Shown here: positions 1-9,086 of the stretch, one piece after another
Layout: each line of letters opens with the position of its first letter
How positions within the stretch are numbered: the first letter of the stretch is position 1
DNA from: Stratiformator vulcanicus
GTDB lineage: Bacteria; Planctomycetota; Planctomycetia; Planctomycetales; Planctomycetaceae
Direction: 5' to 3'
DNA: 64,000 bases
NCBI RefSeq assembly: GCF_007744515.1
Contig: NZ_CP036268.1
Location: 3,518,712 to 3,582,711, forward strand
The notes under the pieces: model-generated
Seen by the model: the letters and a program-made list of their open reading frames with translations, nothing else
Database searches by the model: none
Told to the model about the DNA's origin: nothing
Program-made: the position numbers and the translations under genes

Positions 1-38
1 AAAGTCACGCAGAGTAAGATCTTGCCATCCCGAGCAAA

Positions 39-64
39 TCCCTTGCTGGCGCTGCGGGCTTGTG
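39..64 (+). repeat. dispersed 26-bp repeat, copy 1
   Basis: This 26-base stretch downstream of the DUF2461 gene matches positions 43555-43580 on the opposite strand at 24 of 26 bases. Both copies lie outside genes. The two loci are 43 kb apart with unrelated neighbours, so this is a dispersed element and not a conserved coding motif. Positions 1-76 otherwise hold no gene that I can see. Confidence 0.6.
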
Positions 65-76
65 GGGGACTCAAAC

Positions 77-775
77 TTAGAACGGCAAGTCGAGCGCGGA
101 GCACAGCCAACGCATCAGGGGTTTGGACGCCTTCATTCGTTCCACGATCCGATCGGGAAAGTCGATCGCCAACACATCCGCCCGTGACAGGTCGCACACG
201 CCGATAAAACTCTTCCGGCGGAGGTCCTCGATTTGAGGATGATCCTTAGGGAAGCCCTGCGGTGCGGTCTTCAGCGATTCCCCGGCCAATTCGAAAGTCG
301 ATGCAAACGCGTGATTGTTCTTCGCGCGCAGCCAGTTATTTGGATCGGCATCGATCGATCCGCGGAGTTGCTTGAGCACCTTCGTCTCCGGCATCCACAT
401 CCCCGCGCCGACGAAGCACTCGTCCGGGTGAAGATGAATGTACCAACCCGGCGCGTGCACATCGGCCCCGAATTCGTGGCGGAAGTGAATGCCGACGTTT
501 GTCTTATAGGGGGTTTTGTCTTTCGAAAAACGGGTGTCGCGGTAAATTCGCATGATCGAGCCGCCGACCTTTTTGTCGATCGCCTCGAAAAACTTCGACA
601 CCTTCTTCAACCGCGGCTGCATCGCCCGCACGAATTCCAACGCCGGCCCAATCACGTGCTTCTCGTAGCGCGGTTTGTGCTCGGCGAACCATTCCCGATC
701 GTTGTGAGCTTCGAGATCGGCTAAGAAGCGGAACGTTTCTTTCTCGAAAAATGGTGATCGGCTTGCTTCCGGCAT
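77..775 (-). CDS. DUF2461 (TIGR02453-type) family protein
   Basis: A 232-residue cytoplasmic protein of the DUF2461 family, whose function is unknown. Diagnostic stretches are NDREWF at residues 25-30 and the basic RIYRDTRFSKDKTPYK block at 76-91. The length is normal for the family (about 220). The reading frame extends upstream to 913, but the family's N-terminus begins at the ATG at 775 (MPEASRSPFF), and the upstream residues do not look like this family. It is transcribed leftwards and is divergent from corA. There is no signal peptide or membrane segment. I am confident of the family and cannot give a role. Confidence 0.88.
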   Translation of the reverse strand: MPEASRSPFFEKETFRFLADLEAHNDREWFAEHKPRYEKHVIGPALEFVRAMQPRLKKVSKFFEAIDKKVGGSIMRIYRDTRFSKDKTPYKTNVGIHFRHEFGADVHAPGWYIHLHPDECFVGAGMWMPETKVLKQLRGSIDADPNNWLRAKNNHAFASTFELAGESLKTAPQGFPKDHPQIEDLRRKSFIGVCDLSRADVLAIDFPDRIVERMKASKPLMRWLCSALDLPF

Positions 776-972
776 AATGCTTTTCCTAAGACGCGACTTT
801 TGCGCAAAATCATAGAGCAACCGGGTTCCCCGCACACGGGCTCCAGCGGAAGTCAGAAATTCCTCGCTGAAAATGTCGTCATTCACTGTCGAAGTTCGGC
901 AACCCCTTTTCACATCCGCTTGATTCGATCATCGCTCGCGCTCGCCGTTCGTTTCTGCCGCAGAGGTTCCTC

Positions 973-2088
973 ATGCCGACATTTCGACTGTCCAAACGGG
1001 TGAAGCGACCGAAAGAGAAATTTCGCTTTCGCCGTCGCTCACAACCGGGATCGATGCCGGGCACGATCGCACCGCCGGAAGATGCACTGCCGTCGAAGAT
1101 GCGGCTCATCGTGTTCGACCAAGAATCGTTCATCGAGGAATTCATCACCGATGTTTCGCAAATCGAGCAGTACCGCACGCCGGGCCGCATTTGCTGGCTC
1201 GATGTCGACGGCTACGGGGAAGTCGAGACGCTACTGAAACTCGGCAAGATGTTCGGTCTGCACGACCTCGCGCTCGAAGACGTCGTCAATGCTCATCAAC
1301 GGCCGAAAGTCGATGATTATGACCAGCATCTGTTTGTCGTCGCGCGGATGGTCCAATTCGACCGTGAATTAAGTTTCGAGCAAATCGGCATGTTCGTCGG
1401 GAACGACTTCGTGCTGACCTTGCAGGAAGGCCACGAAGGTGACGGCCTCGATCCGGTTCGCGAACGCATCCGCCGCGGCAAGGGCCGCGTCCGCCGCTCC
1501 GGCACTGACTACCTCGCCTATACAATCATTGACGCGATCGTCGACGGGTACTTCCCCGTGTTCGAACAGTACGGGGCCCGGCTCAGCGACATTGAAGACG
1601 AGATTGAAAACGGAGCTGAGGAACAAACGATTAACGAACTTCACCGCATCCGCCGCGACGTCCGTTCTTTGCGAAAAGCAGTCTGGCCGCACCGCGACAT
1701 GCTCAACGTCCTGCTCCGCCCCGTGACAAGTGGATTCATCAAAGACGAAACGCAGGTCTTCCTCCGCGACGTTTCCGACCACGTTTCGCAATTAATCGAC
1801 GCCGCGAACTATTATCGAGAAATGTGCTCCGACCTGCGCGACTTTCACTCGTCGCAAATTGACCGGCGGAGCAACGACGTCATGAAAGTACTCACGATCA
1901 TCGCCACGATCTTTATCCCGCTCAGTTTTATCGCCGGGCTTTACGGGATGAACTTTAATCCCCACGAGTCGCCTTACAATATGCCGGAACTGGATTGGTA
2001 CTTCGGTTACCCGTTCGCACTGGCCTTAATGGCGGGAACCGTTCTGACAATGCTGACTTACTTCTGGCGAAAGAAGTGGATCGGTTAA
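973..2088 (+). CDS. corA: CorA-type magnesium/cobalt transporter
   Basis: A 371-residue inner-membrane divalent cation channel, presumably a homopentamer that takes up Mg2+. The long acidic and helical N-terminal domain is followed by two C-terminal membrane helices at about 306-326 and 346-365. The signature GMNF sits at residues 325-328 at the end of the first helix. A short basic tail (WRKKWIG) follows the second helix, as is usual. The start is the ATG at 973, which gives a slightly basic, Arg/Lys-rich extension of about 35 residues before the family-like region. The gene is convergent with the photolyase-like gene, 14 bp between the stops. Confidence 0.95.
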   Translation: MPTFRLSKRVKRPKEKFRFRRRSQPGSMPGTIAPPEDALPSKMRLIVFDQESFIEEFITDVSQIEQYRTPGRICWLDVDGYGEVETLLKLGKMFGLHDLALEDVVNAHQRPKVDDYDQHLFVVARMVQFDRELSFEQIGMFVGNDFVLTLQEGHEGDGLDPVRERIRRGKGRVRRSGTDYLAYTIIDAIVDGYFPVFEQYGARLSDIEDEIENGAEEQTINELHRIRRDVRSLRKAVWPHRDMLNVLLRPVTSGFIKDETQVFLRDVSDHVSQLIDAANYYREMCSDLRDFHSSQIDRRSNDVMKVLTIIATIFIPLSFIAGLYGMNFNPHESPYNMPELDWYFGYPFALALMAGTVLTMLTYFWRKKWIG

Positions 2089-2102
2089 CTTTAGCGCAGA
2101 CC

Positions 2103-3209
2103 TTAACTCGCGCACGCCTTTCGAAATTTCGAGAACGACGGGAAGTATCCGCTGACGTGGGGATAGAGCCATTCGCGGTCTTCGTGGCGACCGGGCCAGC
2201 GCTGCGTCGTCGGGTGTTTGACACTCACGATTTCTGCCGCTTCATTCAGACCGGGCAGTTCGGCGACGTCGCCGACAAATACCTGCAACCCGTCAATCCC
2301 TTTCGCAAGCTCGAGTGCAAACCTTAATCGCTGCGGGCTCATCGGATGCCGCTTTAAGAACTCCGGTTCAATGACCAGCACCCGGTCCGCATCTTCACTG
2401 CTTCGCCAGCGAGGATTAAGGTTCCACATATGATACAGCAGTAATGGGCGACCCGGCGTCAAACCGCGAAACTCGCAATCGGGCACCTCCACCGGCAATT
2501 CCGGTTCCGACGTGTGGTCAACAATCTCGGGAACGGGACGTTCGACAAGTTCCTCATAAGAATAATCGAGGAACGTCCCGCGCTGCCGGTGCCCGCTGAA
2601 GCGATTCATATTGTCTTGATTGGCCCAGTATTTTTTGTGCGAGAAACTTCCCGCACACCACTGCCAATTCAACGTGTTGCTCGCAAGGTCACCGTCGAGC
2701 AGATGATAGAAGAACCAATCGGCCCCGCGTCTCCAATAGCAATGTGCGACGTTGCAAACCGTCGACGCCAGGTACATCCGCGCGTGATTGTGGACGTAAC
2801 CGGTCTCTATTAAAGCGCGAACCGAATCGTCAAGCACATCGACGCCGCTGTCGGCATCAAGCACCGCCCGCGGCACACCGTCGGCCCGCACGTCTGCCTG
2901 CTCTTCGCGAACGTCTTCAAAAATGGCCTCGCCGAGCGCTTCATGCACCCGCTGAAAAAATTCTCGCCACAATAACTCGTCCAGCAGCTTTGACGCTTCC
3001 TGTTTCTTAAATCGCTCCAAAACCGCGTCCCGCACTTCCGGCAACGTGATCACACCGTGCGTGAAATACGGACTCAACCGTGTGACATCGCCATCGAGTT
3101 GATTTCTCGTCTTCCGATACCTCGGCGGGTCGATGGCGGCAACCCGCTCGCGGATGGCTTCCAGATCGGTCGGAAAATTAAATCGGGGATGAATCTGTTC
3201 GGCAGGCAT
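2103..3209 (-). CDS. photolyase/cryptochrome-like protein with FAD domain at the N-terminus
   Basis: A 368-residue relative of DNA photolyases. The FAD-binding helical domain occupies residues 10-230: TRLSPYFTHG at 43-52, WREFFQRV at 81-88, HNHARMYLAST at 140-150, and the flavin-contacting LDGD-LASN and NWQWCAG at 171-187. In classical photolyases an alpha/beta antenna domain precedes this. Here the FAD domain starts almost at residue 1, and a Rossmann-like segment follows it (LLLYHMW 256-262, VLVIEPEF 277-284, LQVFVGD 308-314). The domain order therefore looks permuted. FAD-first proteins of this kind are known in other bacteria. Activity could be repair or light signalling; the sequence does not decide. 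Start is the ATG at 3209. Confidence 0.85.
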   Translation of the reverse strand: MPAEQIHPRFNFPTDLEAIRERVAAIDPPRYRKTRNQLDGDVTRLSPYFTHGVITLPEVRDAVLERFKKQEASKLLDELLWREFFQRVHEALGEAIFEDVREEQADVRADGVPRAVLDADSGVDVLDDSVRALIETGYVHNHARMYLASTVCNVAHCYWRRGADWFFYHLLDGDLASNTLNWQWCAGSFSHKKYWANQDNMNRFSGHRQRGTFLDYSYEELVERPVPEIVDHTSEPELPVEVPDCEFRGLTPGRPLLLYHMWNLNPRWRSSEDADRVLVIEPEFLKRHPMSPQRLRFALELAKGIDGLQVFVGDVAELPGLNEAAEIVSVKHPTTQRWPGRHEDREWLYPHVSGYFPSFSKFRKACAS

Positions 3210-3383
3210 CTTCGGTCACGGCTTACTGAATTGTCGGTCCGCCTGATTTAAGGCGCTGATCCGAAGCTGACCAGTCCGATTCGGCGAACCCGATTTGTTG
3301 AGCACGTGTCGACAGAAGCATTGTGTCGCCAAGAGCGACAGTCCGAACGTCACTTAATGTTTCATTCAACTTGCAGCCGCGTC

Positions 3384-4907
3384 ATGGCTCGTACGGCCCG
3401 AACAATTCCGACCAAGCGCAGCGATCCGAATCGCGCGTCGCTCTCGATCCCGATGCAGCGGCACCTGACCGAGTTGGGGCTTGAATCGGTCGAAGCGTAC
3501 CGCGAATGGTGCCGGCAGAATCACTTCTCGACGAAGCTCGACAAACACTTCCGCCAATTGCGGAAGGAGCGAGAGGTCGCGAAGCGGGACGCTGCCGATG
3601 CGCGCCTGGTTCGCAAACAGAAGGCCCGCCGGTCGAAGGAATCGATCATCGCGCTGATCTGCAGCGGACGCGTGCTGTCGGGCGTCGTCGAAGACCCCGT
3701 CCTGAGCCACGTCGCCGCGATCGTGACCGGTCACAGCGGACAGAAGAAGCTGCCCCACAACGTGCGTCGCTCACTGCGCGCTCTGCTCGAGCGTATCGTG
3801 GCTACGCACTCCAAGTTGCTCGATCGGGACGAGCAGATTGCCGCCTACCACAGCGCGTCCGGCAACAGCTATGTCGAACCCCTCATCCGGATTGCCGTGC
3901 AGGGCGCTCGCTGGCTGCGTCCGCTCGATGAGTGGACGCCTTCGAGCCACAACACCCGTCGCCAATTTTCATCGCTGTTGCGGCATTTGTTCGTCGAATA
4001 CGAGATGCCGGAGTTCTTCGAGGCGGCTTGGTTTGCGGCAAACGGTTCGTTGGGAGATCAGAAGCGGCAGTGGTTCCTGCATGTCGGCCGCGGTCGAAAT
4101 CTGCGGGAATGCGACCTGCCGCTGCGACTTTCGAAGAAAATGGCGCATCACGTCATGCGGGCTCCCGGAGATCTGTCGATCGTGTCGGCGCTTCGCTGGG
4201 GTCAGGTTCTCGGATCGGGCGGCGACGAACGGCTCGCCCGGGCGGTCGTGGCGACGCGGCTCGGCCATTCATTCGAGAACGAGACGTTTTGGGAAACGGT
4301 CATCAATTGGCTCGTCCACAATCCGATCGTTCCGGCCGAGGTCGGGCCGATCATCGACTACCTGCAAAACCAGCGATTTGAAGAGGGCGTCGTGCGCGGC
4401 CCGCGAGGGCAGCGGCAACGGGTCGCCCCGCCACAGCCCCGTTTGACGATGCGCGGACGGACCGCCGATGCGATGTTGCGACAGGTCGCCGATTGGCACG
4501 GCCGGTTGGCGGAGACCGGCCGGATCGAGTTCCGCGACTGGCCCGCCTGCGGAATTGCCGGCTTCGAGTGGGCCGATGACAAGGCCGACCGCCGCAAACC
4601 CCGCTACTGGACGATTCGCGAACTGCTCAGCACACGCGAGTTGATCGACGAGGGTCGCCGGATGAGACACTGCGTCGCAACGTACGACGAATGCTGCGTC
4701 TGCGGCGACTCTGCGATTTTCGCCCTTGAAGTCGACACGCTCGGGGGAATTGAAAAAGCCCTGACGATCGAAGTCGACCTCGAGTCCCGAGAAATCGTCC
4801 AAGCTCGCGGAAAGGGTAATCGCGAGCCGACGGAGCGAGAGTTGTTCGTCGTGTCAAAATGGGCTCGCTGGACAGGGCTCACAATCAACCGTTACATCCG
4901 CGACTAG
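3384..4907 (+). CDS. PcfJ-like domain protein
   Basis: A protein of 507 residues with a C-terminal PcfJ-like domain: ELIDEGRRMRHCVATY around residues 419-434, with the characteristic HC at 429-430, followed by a small beta-rich region ending in NRYIRD. PcfJ was named from conjugative plasmids, but free-standing chromosomal copies are common and their function is not established. The N-terminal 400 residues are Arg-rich and helical with no motif that I recognise. The frame opens at 3306; I prefer the ATG at 3384 (MARTARTIPTK) because the upstream part reads like non-coding sequence. No conjugation genes are nearby. It is convergent with the kinase gene. Confidence 0.75.
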   Translation: MARTARTIPTKRSDPNRASLSIPMQRHLTELGLESVEAYREWCRQNHFSTKLDKHFRQLRKEREVAKRDAADARLVRKQKARRSKESIIALICSGRVLSGVVEDPVLSHVAAIVTGHSGQKKLPHNVRRSLRALLERIVATHSKLLDRDEQIAAYHSASGNSYVEPLIRIAVQGARWLRPLDEWTPSSHNTRRQFSSLLRHLFVEYEMPEFFEAAWFAANGSLGDQKRQWFLHVGRGRNLRECDLPLRLSKKMAHHVMRAPGDLSIVSALRWGQVLGSGGDERLARAVVATRLGHSFENETFWETVINWLVHNPIVPAEVGPIIDYLQNQRFEEGVVRGPRGQRQRVAPPQPRLTMRGRTADAMLRQVADWHGRLAETGRIEFRDWPACGIAGFEWADDKADRRKPRYWTIRELLSTRELIDEGRRMRHCVATYDECCVCGDSAIFALEVDTLGGIEKALTIEVDLESREIVQARGKGNREPTERELFVVSKWARWTGLTINRYIRD

Positions 4908-4969
4908 AGTCGACCCCGAATCCCCGTGGTGGCGACGGGACGAACGACGCCATGACGGCGCTCGTCGCC

Positions 4970-6787
4970 TTAACGCCGCCGCGGGGGTAGTCCGGGCCGT
5001 CCCGGTTTCTTCCCAAGTTCCGGCGGCGGGCCGGGCAATGTCAGCGTGTGGTCGCGCAGCTCCTGCTCGGTAATGCGTTGATTCCCATCCGCATCGGCCT
5101 TGGTAAAAATTGTTCGGACGAAACGCGGAACTTCGTTTGCGACCAGTTCGCCGTTGCCGTTTCGGTCAAACCGCATGAGCGAGTCGACGAACTGCTCGGC
5201 CCAATCGGGGTAGCGGGGCGGGTTATCTTCATCCGGTTTTGGCTCGCTCTCGGTCACAGCGTCAGGTTCGGTATCATCCATTGGTTCATCGACCGGTGAG
5301 TCAGCCGTCGCACTGCCATCATCCGGCTCACTCTTGATCGATTCCTGATCGATGGCAGTTTCCGGAGGTGATGGAATCGAGACCGACGGGGGCAGGGTGC
5401 TTCGATCAGGAGGCAGATCGATGCCACGTGAGTCGACTTCGTCTTGCTCCGATTTTGAATTCGGTCTCAGATCAATAAACCGCGGTCGCGTTTCGTTTTC
5501 GCTCACCGGTGGTTCGACCGTCGCGAGTGGCGGATTCGAGATCGGCGGATCGTTCGACGAAGCCAGAATTCCGCCGAACAGCCCGACAATCAACAGAATC
5601 GCCGCAGCGGGGATCGCCACCATCGCCCACTTCGGAAGGGTCGAATCAGATTTGTCGTTTGCCTTCTTTCGTTTGACCGGGCGGGGTAGTTCTCGCTCGT
5701 TCTTCGCGTTCGACTGGTGATTGCCGGTGGCCGGGGACGTTGGATTCCCCGTTGCCGCTTTGCGGCGAACTTTCTTCAGTTCGGTCGCGGCCCAGTCGGC
5801 AGCCGCGGCTGACCTTGAGTCGGCCACCGTTTCGAGAACCGCCGTCGCCGCTACGTATTGCTTTTGCGCGACGAGGCTGCGAACCAATCCCTGCTTCTCT
5901 TTGAGCATCAGCGTCTCGGCGACCGGTATCTCGCCGCTGCTTGCCTTTCGAAGAAACTTCGACAGCGACGCGGCAAACTCCTGCATCGTCGCGAAGCGTT
6001 CCGACCGATCTTTCTCGAGTGCACGGCGGCAGATCGCGGCCAGAGGGGCCGGCACATCGGCCCGCAGCTCCTGTGGCGAAGGCGTCGGCTTGGAGAAAAT
6101 TTCACCGATGATCGATGCGACTGAACCGGTCCCGACGAACGGGACGCGACCGGTGAGCATCTCGAACAGCACGGCCCCGAGGGCGAATACGTCACTTTGA
6201 GGTCCGATTCTGTCCGCAATGCCTTCGAGCTGCTCGGGGGACATGTAAGCGGGCGTCCCCAGCACCAAACCGTGCTGCGTGACCTGTGTTTCCGCCCCGG
6301 CTCCGTATGAGCGGGCGAGACCGAAGTCCATCACGATCGGCTCGCCGCGATGGTCGATCATCACGTTGCCCGGCTTGAGATCGCGGTGAATGATCCCGGC
6401 TTGGTGGGCTTCGTGCAGAGCCAACGCGATCTTGCGGGTCAAAATCGCAGCCCGCTTCGGCTCCAGCGTCTTTCCACCCTCGATCAATGCCGACAGCGGT
6501 TTGCCGTCGATATAGGCCATCGCGATGTAATGCCGGCCCTCGTGTTCGCCGACATCGTAGACCGGGCAGATGGAGGGATGCGAAAGAGCGGCGGCGGATC
6601 GAGCCTCGCGATAGAACCGAGCGAGAAACTCCTCGTCCTGTTTGCCGTCGAGCTTCGGCACTTTCAACGCGACCTTCCGCCCGAGCTGGGAATCGGCCGC
6701 GAGGTAAACGGAGCCCATCGCGCCCGACCCGAGTTCCCGCTCGATCGTGTAGCGTCCGAAATCGGTCTGGATCGCCCCTGCCGACAT
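4970..6787 (-). CDS. membrane Ser/Thr protein kinase with C-terminal EF-hand pair
   Basis: A Hanks-type kinase of 605 residues. The kinase domain (15-280) has GSGAMG at 20-25, the VALK lysine at 42, HRDLKPGN from 134, DFG at 154-156 and SPE in place of APE. A Lys/Arg-rich linker leads to one membrane helix at about 387-410. Beyond it lies a Pro/Asp/Ser-rich stalk and two EF-hand loops at 541-552 (all canonical ligands) and 565-576 (Gln at loop position 6 where Gly is usual). The tail is Pro/Arg-rich. The inferred topology is a cytoplasmic kinase with calcium-binding loops outside the membrane. I chose the ATG at 6787 over the one at 6805 because it directly precedes the conserved domain. Confidence 0.93.
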   Translation of the reverse strand: MSAGAIQTDFGRYTIERELGSGAMGSVYLAADSQLGRKVALKVPKLDGKQDEEFLARFYREARSAAALSHPSICPVYDVGEHEGRHYIAMAYIDGKPLSALIEGGKTLEPKRAAILTRKIALALHEAHQAGIIHRDLKPGNVMIDHRGEPIVMDFGLARSYGAGAETQVTQHGLVLGTPAYMSPEQLEGIADRIGPQSDVFALGAVLFEMLTGRVPFVGTGSVASIIGEIFSKPTPSPQELRADVPAPLAAICRRALEKDRSERFATMQEFAASLSKFLRKASSGEIPVAETLMLKEKQGLVRSLVAQKQYVAATAVLETVADSRSAAAADWAATELKKVRRKAATGNPTSPATGNHQSNAKNERELPRPVKRKKANDKSDSTLPKWAMVAIPAAAILLIVGLFGGILASSNDPPISNPPLATVEPPVSENETRPRFIDLRPNSKSEQDEVDSRGIDLPPDRSTLPPSVSIPSPPETAIDQESIKSEPDDGSATADSPVDEPMDDTEPDAVTESEPKPDEDNPPRYPDWAEQFVDSLMRFDRNGNGELVANEVPRFVRTIFTKADADGNQRITEQELRDHTLTLPGPPPELGKKPGRPGLPPRRR

Positions 6788-7051
6788 CACAAATCCCCGC
6801 GTCACAGGTTCCGCATCGACCGCCGCAATTGATTGTCGTTGACGCAGAACAGACTCGCCCCTGAGTATTGGACCGCACGCGAGCTCCGGTGTCGACCACG
6901 CCGCCGTCGATTTGCCCGATCGACTCTGCTTGAGTAGTAGGGTGTAATCGTCACTCCGCGTCCAAGTCAGCCTTTTCAGCCACTATCGAATCATTCGGAG
7001 AAGCGGCCAATGCGAATTATTTTGAAACCCTCAAAAGCGATTTCAATACCA
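6788..7051. other. divergent intergenic region, no gene seen
   Basis: This is the gap between the divergent kinase and DUF1223 genes. It probably holds both promoters, but I could not pick a convincing -10/-35 pair. Short frames here read as shadows of the kinase. Confidence 0.4.
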
Positions 7052-7113
7052 GCCAGAGGGACAAGCCGATGGTCGATCAACCAGCGATTTTCCCGACGGC
7101 TTGTCCCTCGGGC
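7052..7113. repeat. inverted repeat (13-bp perfect stem) before the DUF1223 gene
   Basis: GAGGGACAAGCCG at 7056-7068 is exactly the reverse complement of 7097-7109, with a 28-base loop. One mismatch and three more pairs extend the stem to 7052-7113. It ends 4 bases before the chosen start of the DUF1223 gene, so it would fold in the 5' leader. It resembles the other paired-repeat elements in this window. An attenuator or a REP-like insertion are both possible. Confidence 0.6.
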
Positions 7114-7117
7114 TTGT

Positions 7118-7870
7118 ATGCTGGGCAATTTGAAACCGCTCCTAGCCATGGCGGTCATCTGCGGAGCAACTTGGGGTGTGCTTCCTGCCACGGCGAGCGG
7201 TGAAGAGGAAACCGAAGGCTTCGCCGTGGTCGAACTGTTCACCTCCGAAGGCTGCAGCAGTTGCCCGCCGGCCGATCGACTTTTGGCCGAGTTGGATCAG
7301 AAGGCCGAGAAGCAGGACCTGCCGGTCTTTGTGCTCGGGATGCATGTCGATTATTGGAACAGCCTCGGCTGGCCCGACCGGTTCTCCAGCAAAGAGGTCA
7401 CCGCCCGGCAGCAGCGATACGCCAAATGGATGGAGCGCAAAGGCGTTTACACGCCGCAGATGATCGTGAACGGTTCGACCCACTTCGTCGGTTCCGATGC
7501 GAAAGCCGCCGAACGGGCCATCAATGCGGCACTCGAGCAGTCCTCCGATGTGACGCTGAACGCTGAAGTCGACAAGACTTCAGACGATACCGGCCGACTC
7601 GAAGGAATGGTCGACGGGGCGGAGCAAGAGATCGAAGTGATCGTTGTGCAGCTTCGCGATACCGCATCGTCGAAGGTCACCTCCGGGGAGAATTCCGGCC
7701 GAACGCTGACGCACGTCAATATCGTGGAGAAGTTCTGGGCCCGACCGGTCGATGAGCAGGGGCGGTTTACTCTTGACCTCGCCGATCGTGGCAATCACGA
7801 GTACGTCGTTTTCGCCCAGCAGAAAGCTGACGGGCGGATCGTCGCGGCGATATCGCTTAATTCGAAGTAG
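7118..7870 (+). CDS. DUF1223 secreted thioredoxin-like protein
   Basis: A 250-residue protein that starts with a signal peptide (MLGNLKPLLAMAVICGATWG, cleavage near residue 28). A thioredoxin-fold domain of the DUF1223 family follows, with VVELFTSEGCSSCPPADR holding a CxxC pair at C46 and C49. The family is periplasmic and probably redox-active, but its substrate is unknown. The frame is open from 7010, but that upstream part crosses the inverted repeat at 7052-7113, so the ATG at 7118 (or 7148) is the likelier start. Its stop overlaps the stop of the convergent FG-GAP gene by 14 bp. Confidence 0.88.
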   Translation: MLGNLKPLLAMAVICGATWGVLPATASGEEETEGFAVVELFTSEGCSSCPPADRLLAELDQKAEKQDLPVFVLGMHVDYWNSLGWPDRFSSKEVTARQQRYAKWMERKGVYTPQMIVNGSTHFVGSDAKAAERAINAALEQSSDVTLNAEVDKTSDDTGRLEGMVDGAEQEIEVIVVQLRDTASSKVTSGENSGRTLTHVNIVEKFWARPVDEQGRFTLDLADRGNHEYVVFAQQKADGRIVAAISLNSK

Positions 7871-9062
7871 AATCCTCACGACCGACGTTGCGATACCAGA
7901 CGACATTCTTTGTCTGCCGACCCGCCAGCAGGATATCGAGCCCGCCGTCGCCATCAACGTCCTTAATTTTCAGATCGTAAGCTTGTTGGCCGCCGTCATT
8001 GTCGAGTTCGTGCGCGGTGAAAGTGCCGTCGGCTTGGTTCTCCCACCACCAGACGCGTTCCATCGAGAATGAGCATCCGGCGCAGTCGATGTCGCCGTCG
8101 CCGTCGAGGTCGGCGACATCGAACGCGTGGACGTCGCGGACCCCGGAATCGACGTCGTGCCTGATCCAATCAGGTGCCTCGAACCATGCCACACCCTCAC
8201 CATGTCCGGCACTAGCCAACACATCGCGTCGGCTGTCGCCATTCATGTCGACAGCCCGCGGATGAGTCGCCCCGGGCATGCGGGCGATTAAATGCTTTTG
8301 CCACGCTTCGACCGACTCGGCAGGTTGCTCCCACCACGTCAACGTCCCGCCTCCGGACGCACCGAGCAACAGGTCGCCGCGGCTGTCTCCATTCATGTCG
8401 GCGAAGTCGAGATAATGAGCCCGGCCCTTGGCCTCACCCTTTGAAATTAAAGTTCGACCCGGTAGATCCTCGCGGCTGGCGTCGATAGGAAAATCGAACC
8501 AGGCGAGGCTATCCTGATACGGTCCTTTGCGGAAGGTCCCGGCGAGCAGGTCGTCGGCGCCATCCCGATCGACGTCGCCGACCGTCACACCGTGGACGCC
8601 GTGCAATTCGCGATCAACAACGTGCAGCGGCCACTCCCGGTCAGTGGTCCCGATATTCTCGATCCACGCGATCGTCCAGTCGCCGCCTGTCGGCTCTTTC
8701 GGAGACCGACCCGTCGCGATGGCGTTGCGATGGAAAATCCAGTTCGAGGTCGACCGGGACATCACGACATCGAGGTCGCCATCGGCATCGCAATCGAGCG
8801 AGCACCCGTGAAGCATCCGGCCCGCCGTATCTTCGACAAGCACGACCTTATCACCTGACGGTTGCAGCACCGCCCAGACTTTCGACTCGCCGACCGCGAT
8901 CAGGTCGAGCTTCCCGTCGCCGTTCGCATCGACAGCATCAACGGCGAGGACCGGCTGCGTCAGAGCGTAGGCCTTCCGCTCGAATCGAGTCTCGCCGCCT
9001 CGCGAGTTGGAACCGATAATTAAAACGATAATCGCGAACGTCAGCGCACGAATTGTCGACAT
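7857..9062 (-). CDS. exported FG-GAP/VCBS repeat protein
   Basis: A 401-residue secreted beta-propeller. An N-terminal signal peptide (about residues 1-22) is followed by at least seven repeats, each carrying a calcium-loop motif such as DANGDGKLD, DCDADGDLD, DVDRDGADD, DMNGDSRGD, DLDGDGDID and DVDGDGGLD. Such repeats are abundant in planctomycetes, where they occur alone or attached to enzymes. This one has no catalytic domain, and a binding or scaffold role is inferred. It is the last gene of the leftward run that begins with the Lol genes, 24 bp after the Uma2 gene. Confidence 0.9.
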   Translation of the reverse strand: MSTIRALTFAIIVLIIGSNSRGGETRFERKAYALTQPVLAVDAVDANGDGKLDLIAVGESKVWAVLQPSGDKVVLVEDTAGRMLHGCSLDCDADGDLDVVMSRSTSNWIFHRNAIATGRSPKEPTGGDWTIAWIENIGTTDREWPLHVVDRELHGVHGVTVGDVDRDGADDLLAGTFRKGPYQDSLAWFDFPIDASREDLPGRTLISKGEAKGRAHYLDFADMNGDSRGDLLLGASGGGTLTWWEQPAESVEAWQKHLIARMPGATHPRAVDMNGDSRRDVLASAGHGEGVAWFEAPDWIRHDVDSGVRDVHAFDVADLDGDGDIDCAGCSFSMERVWWWENQADGTFTAHELDNDGGQQAYDLKIKDVDGDGGLDILLAGRQTKNVVWYRNVGREDSTSN

Positions 9063-9086
9063 CAGCGAACTCGCTTAACAATGAAA

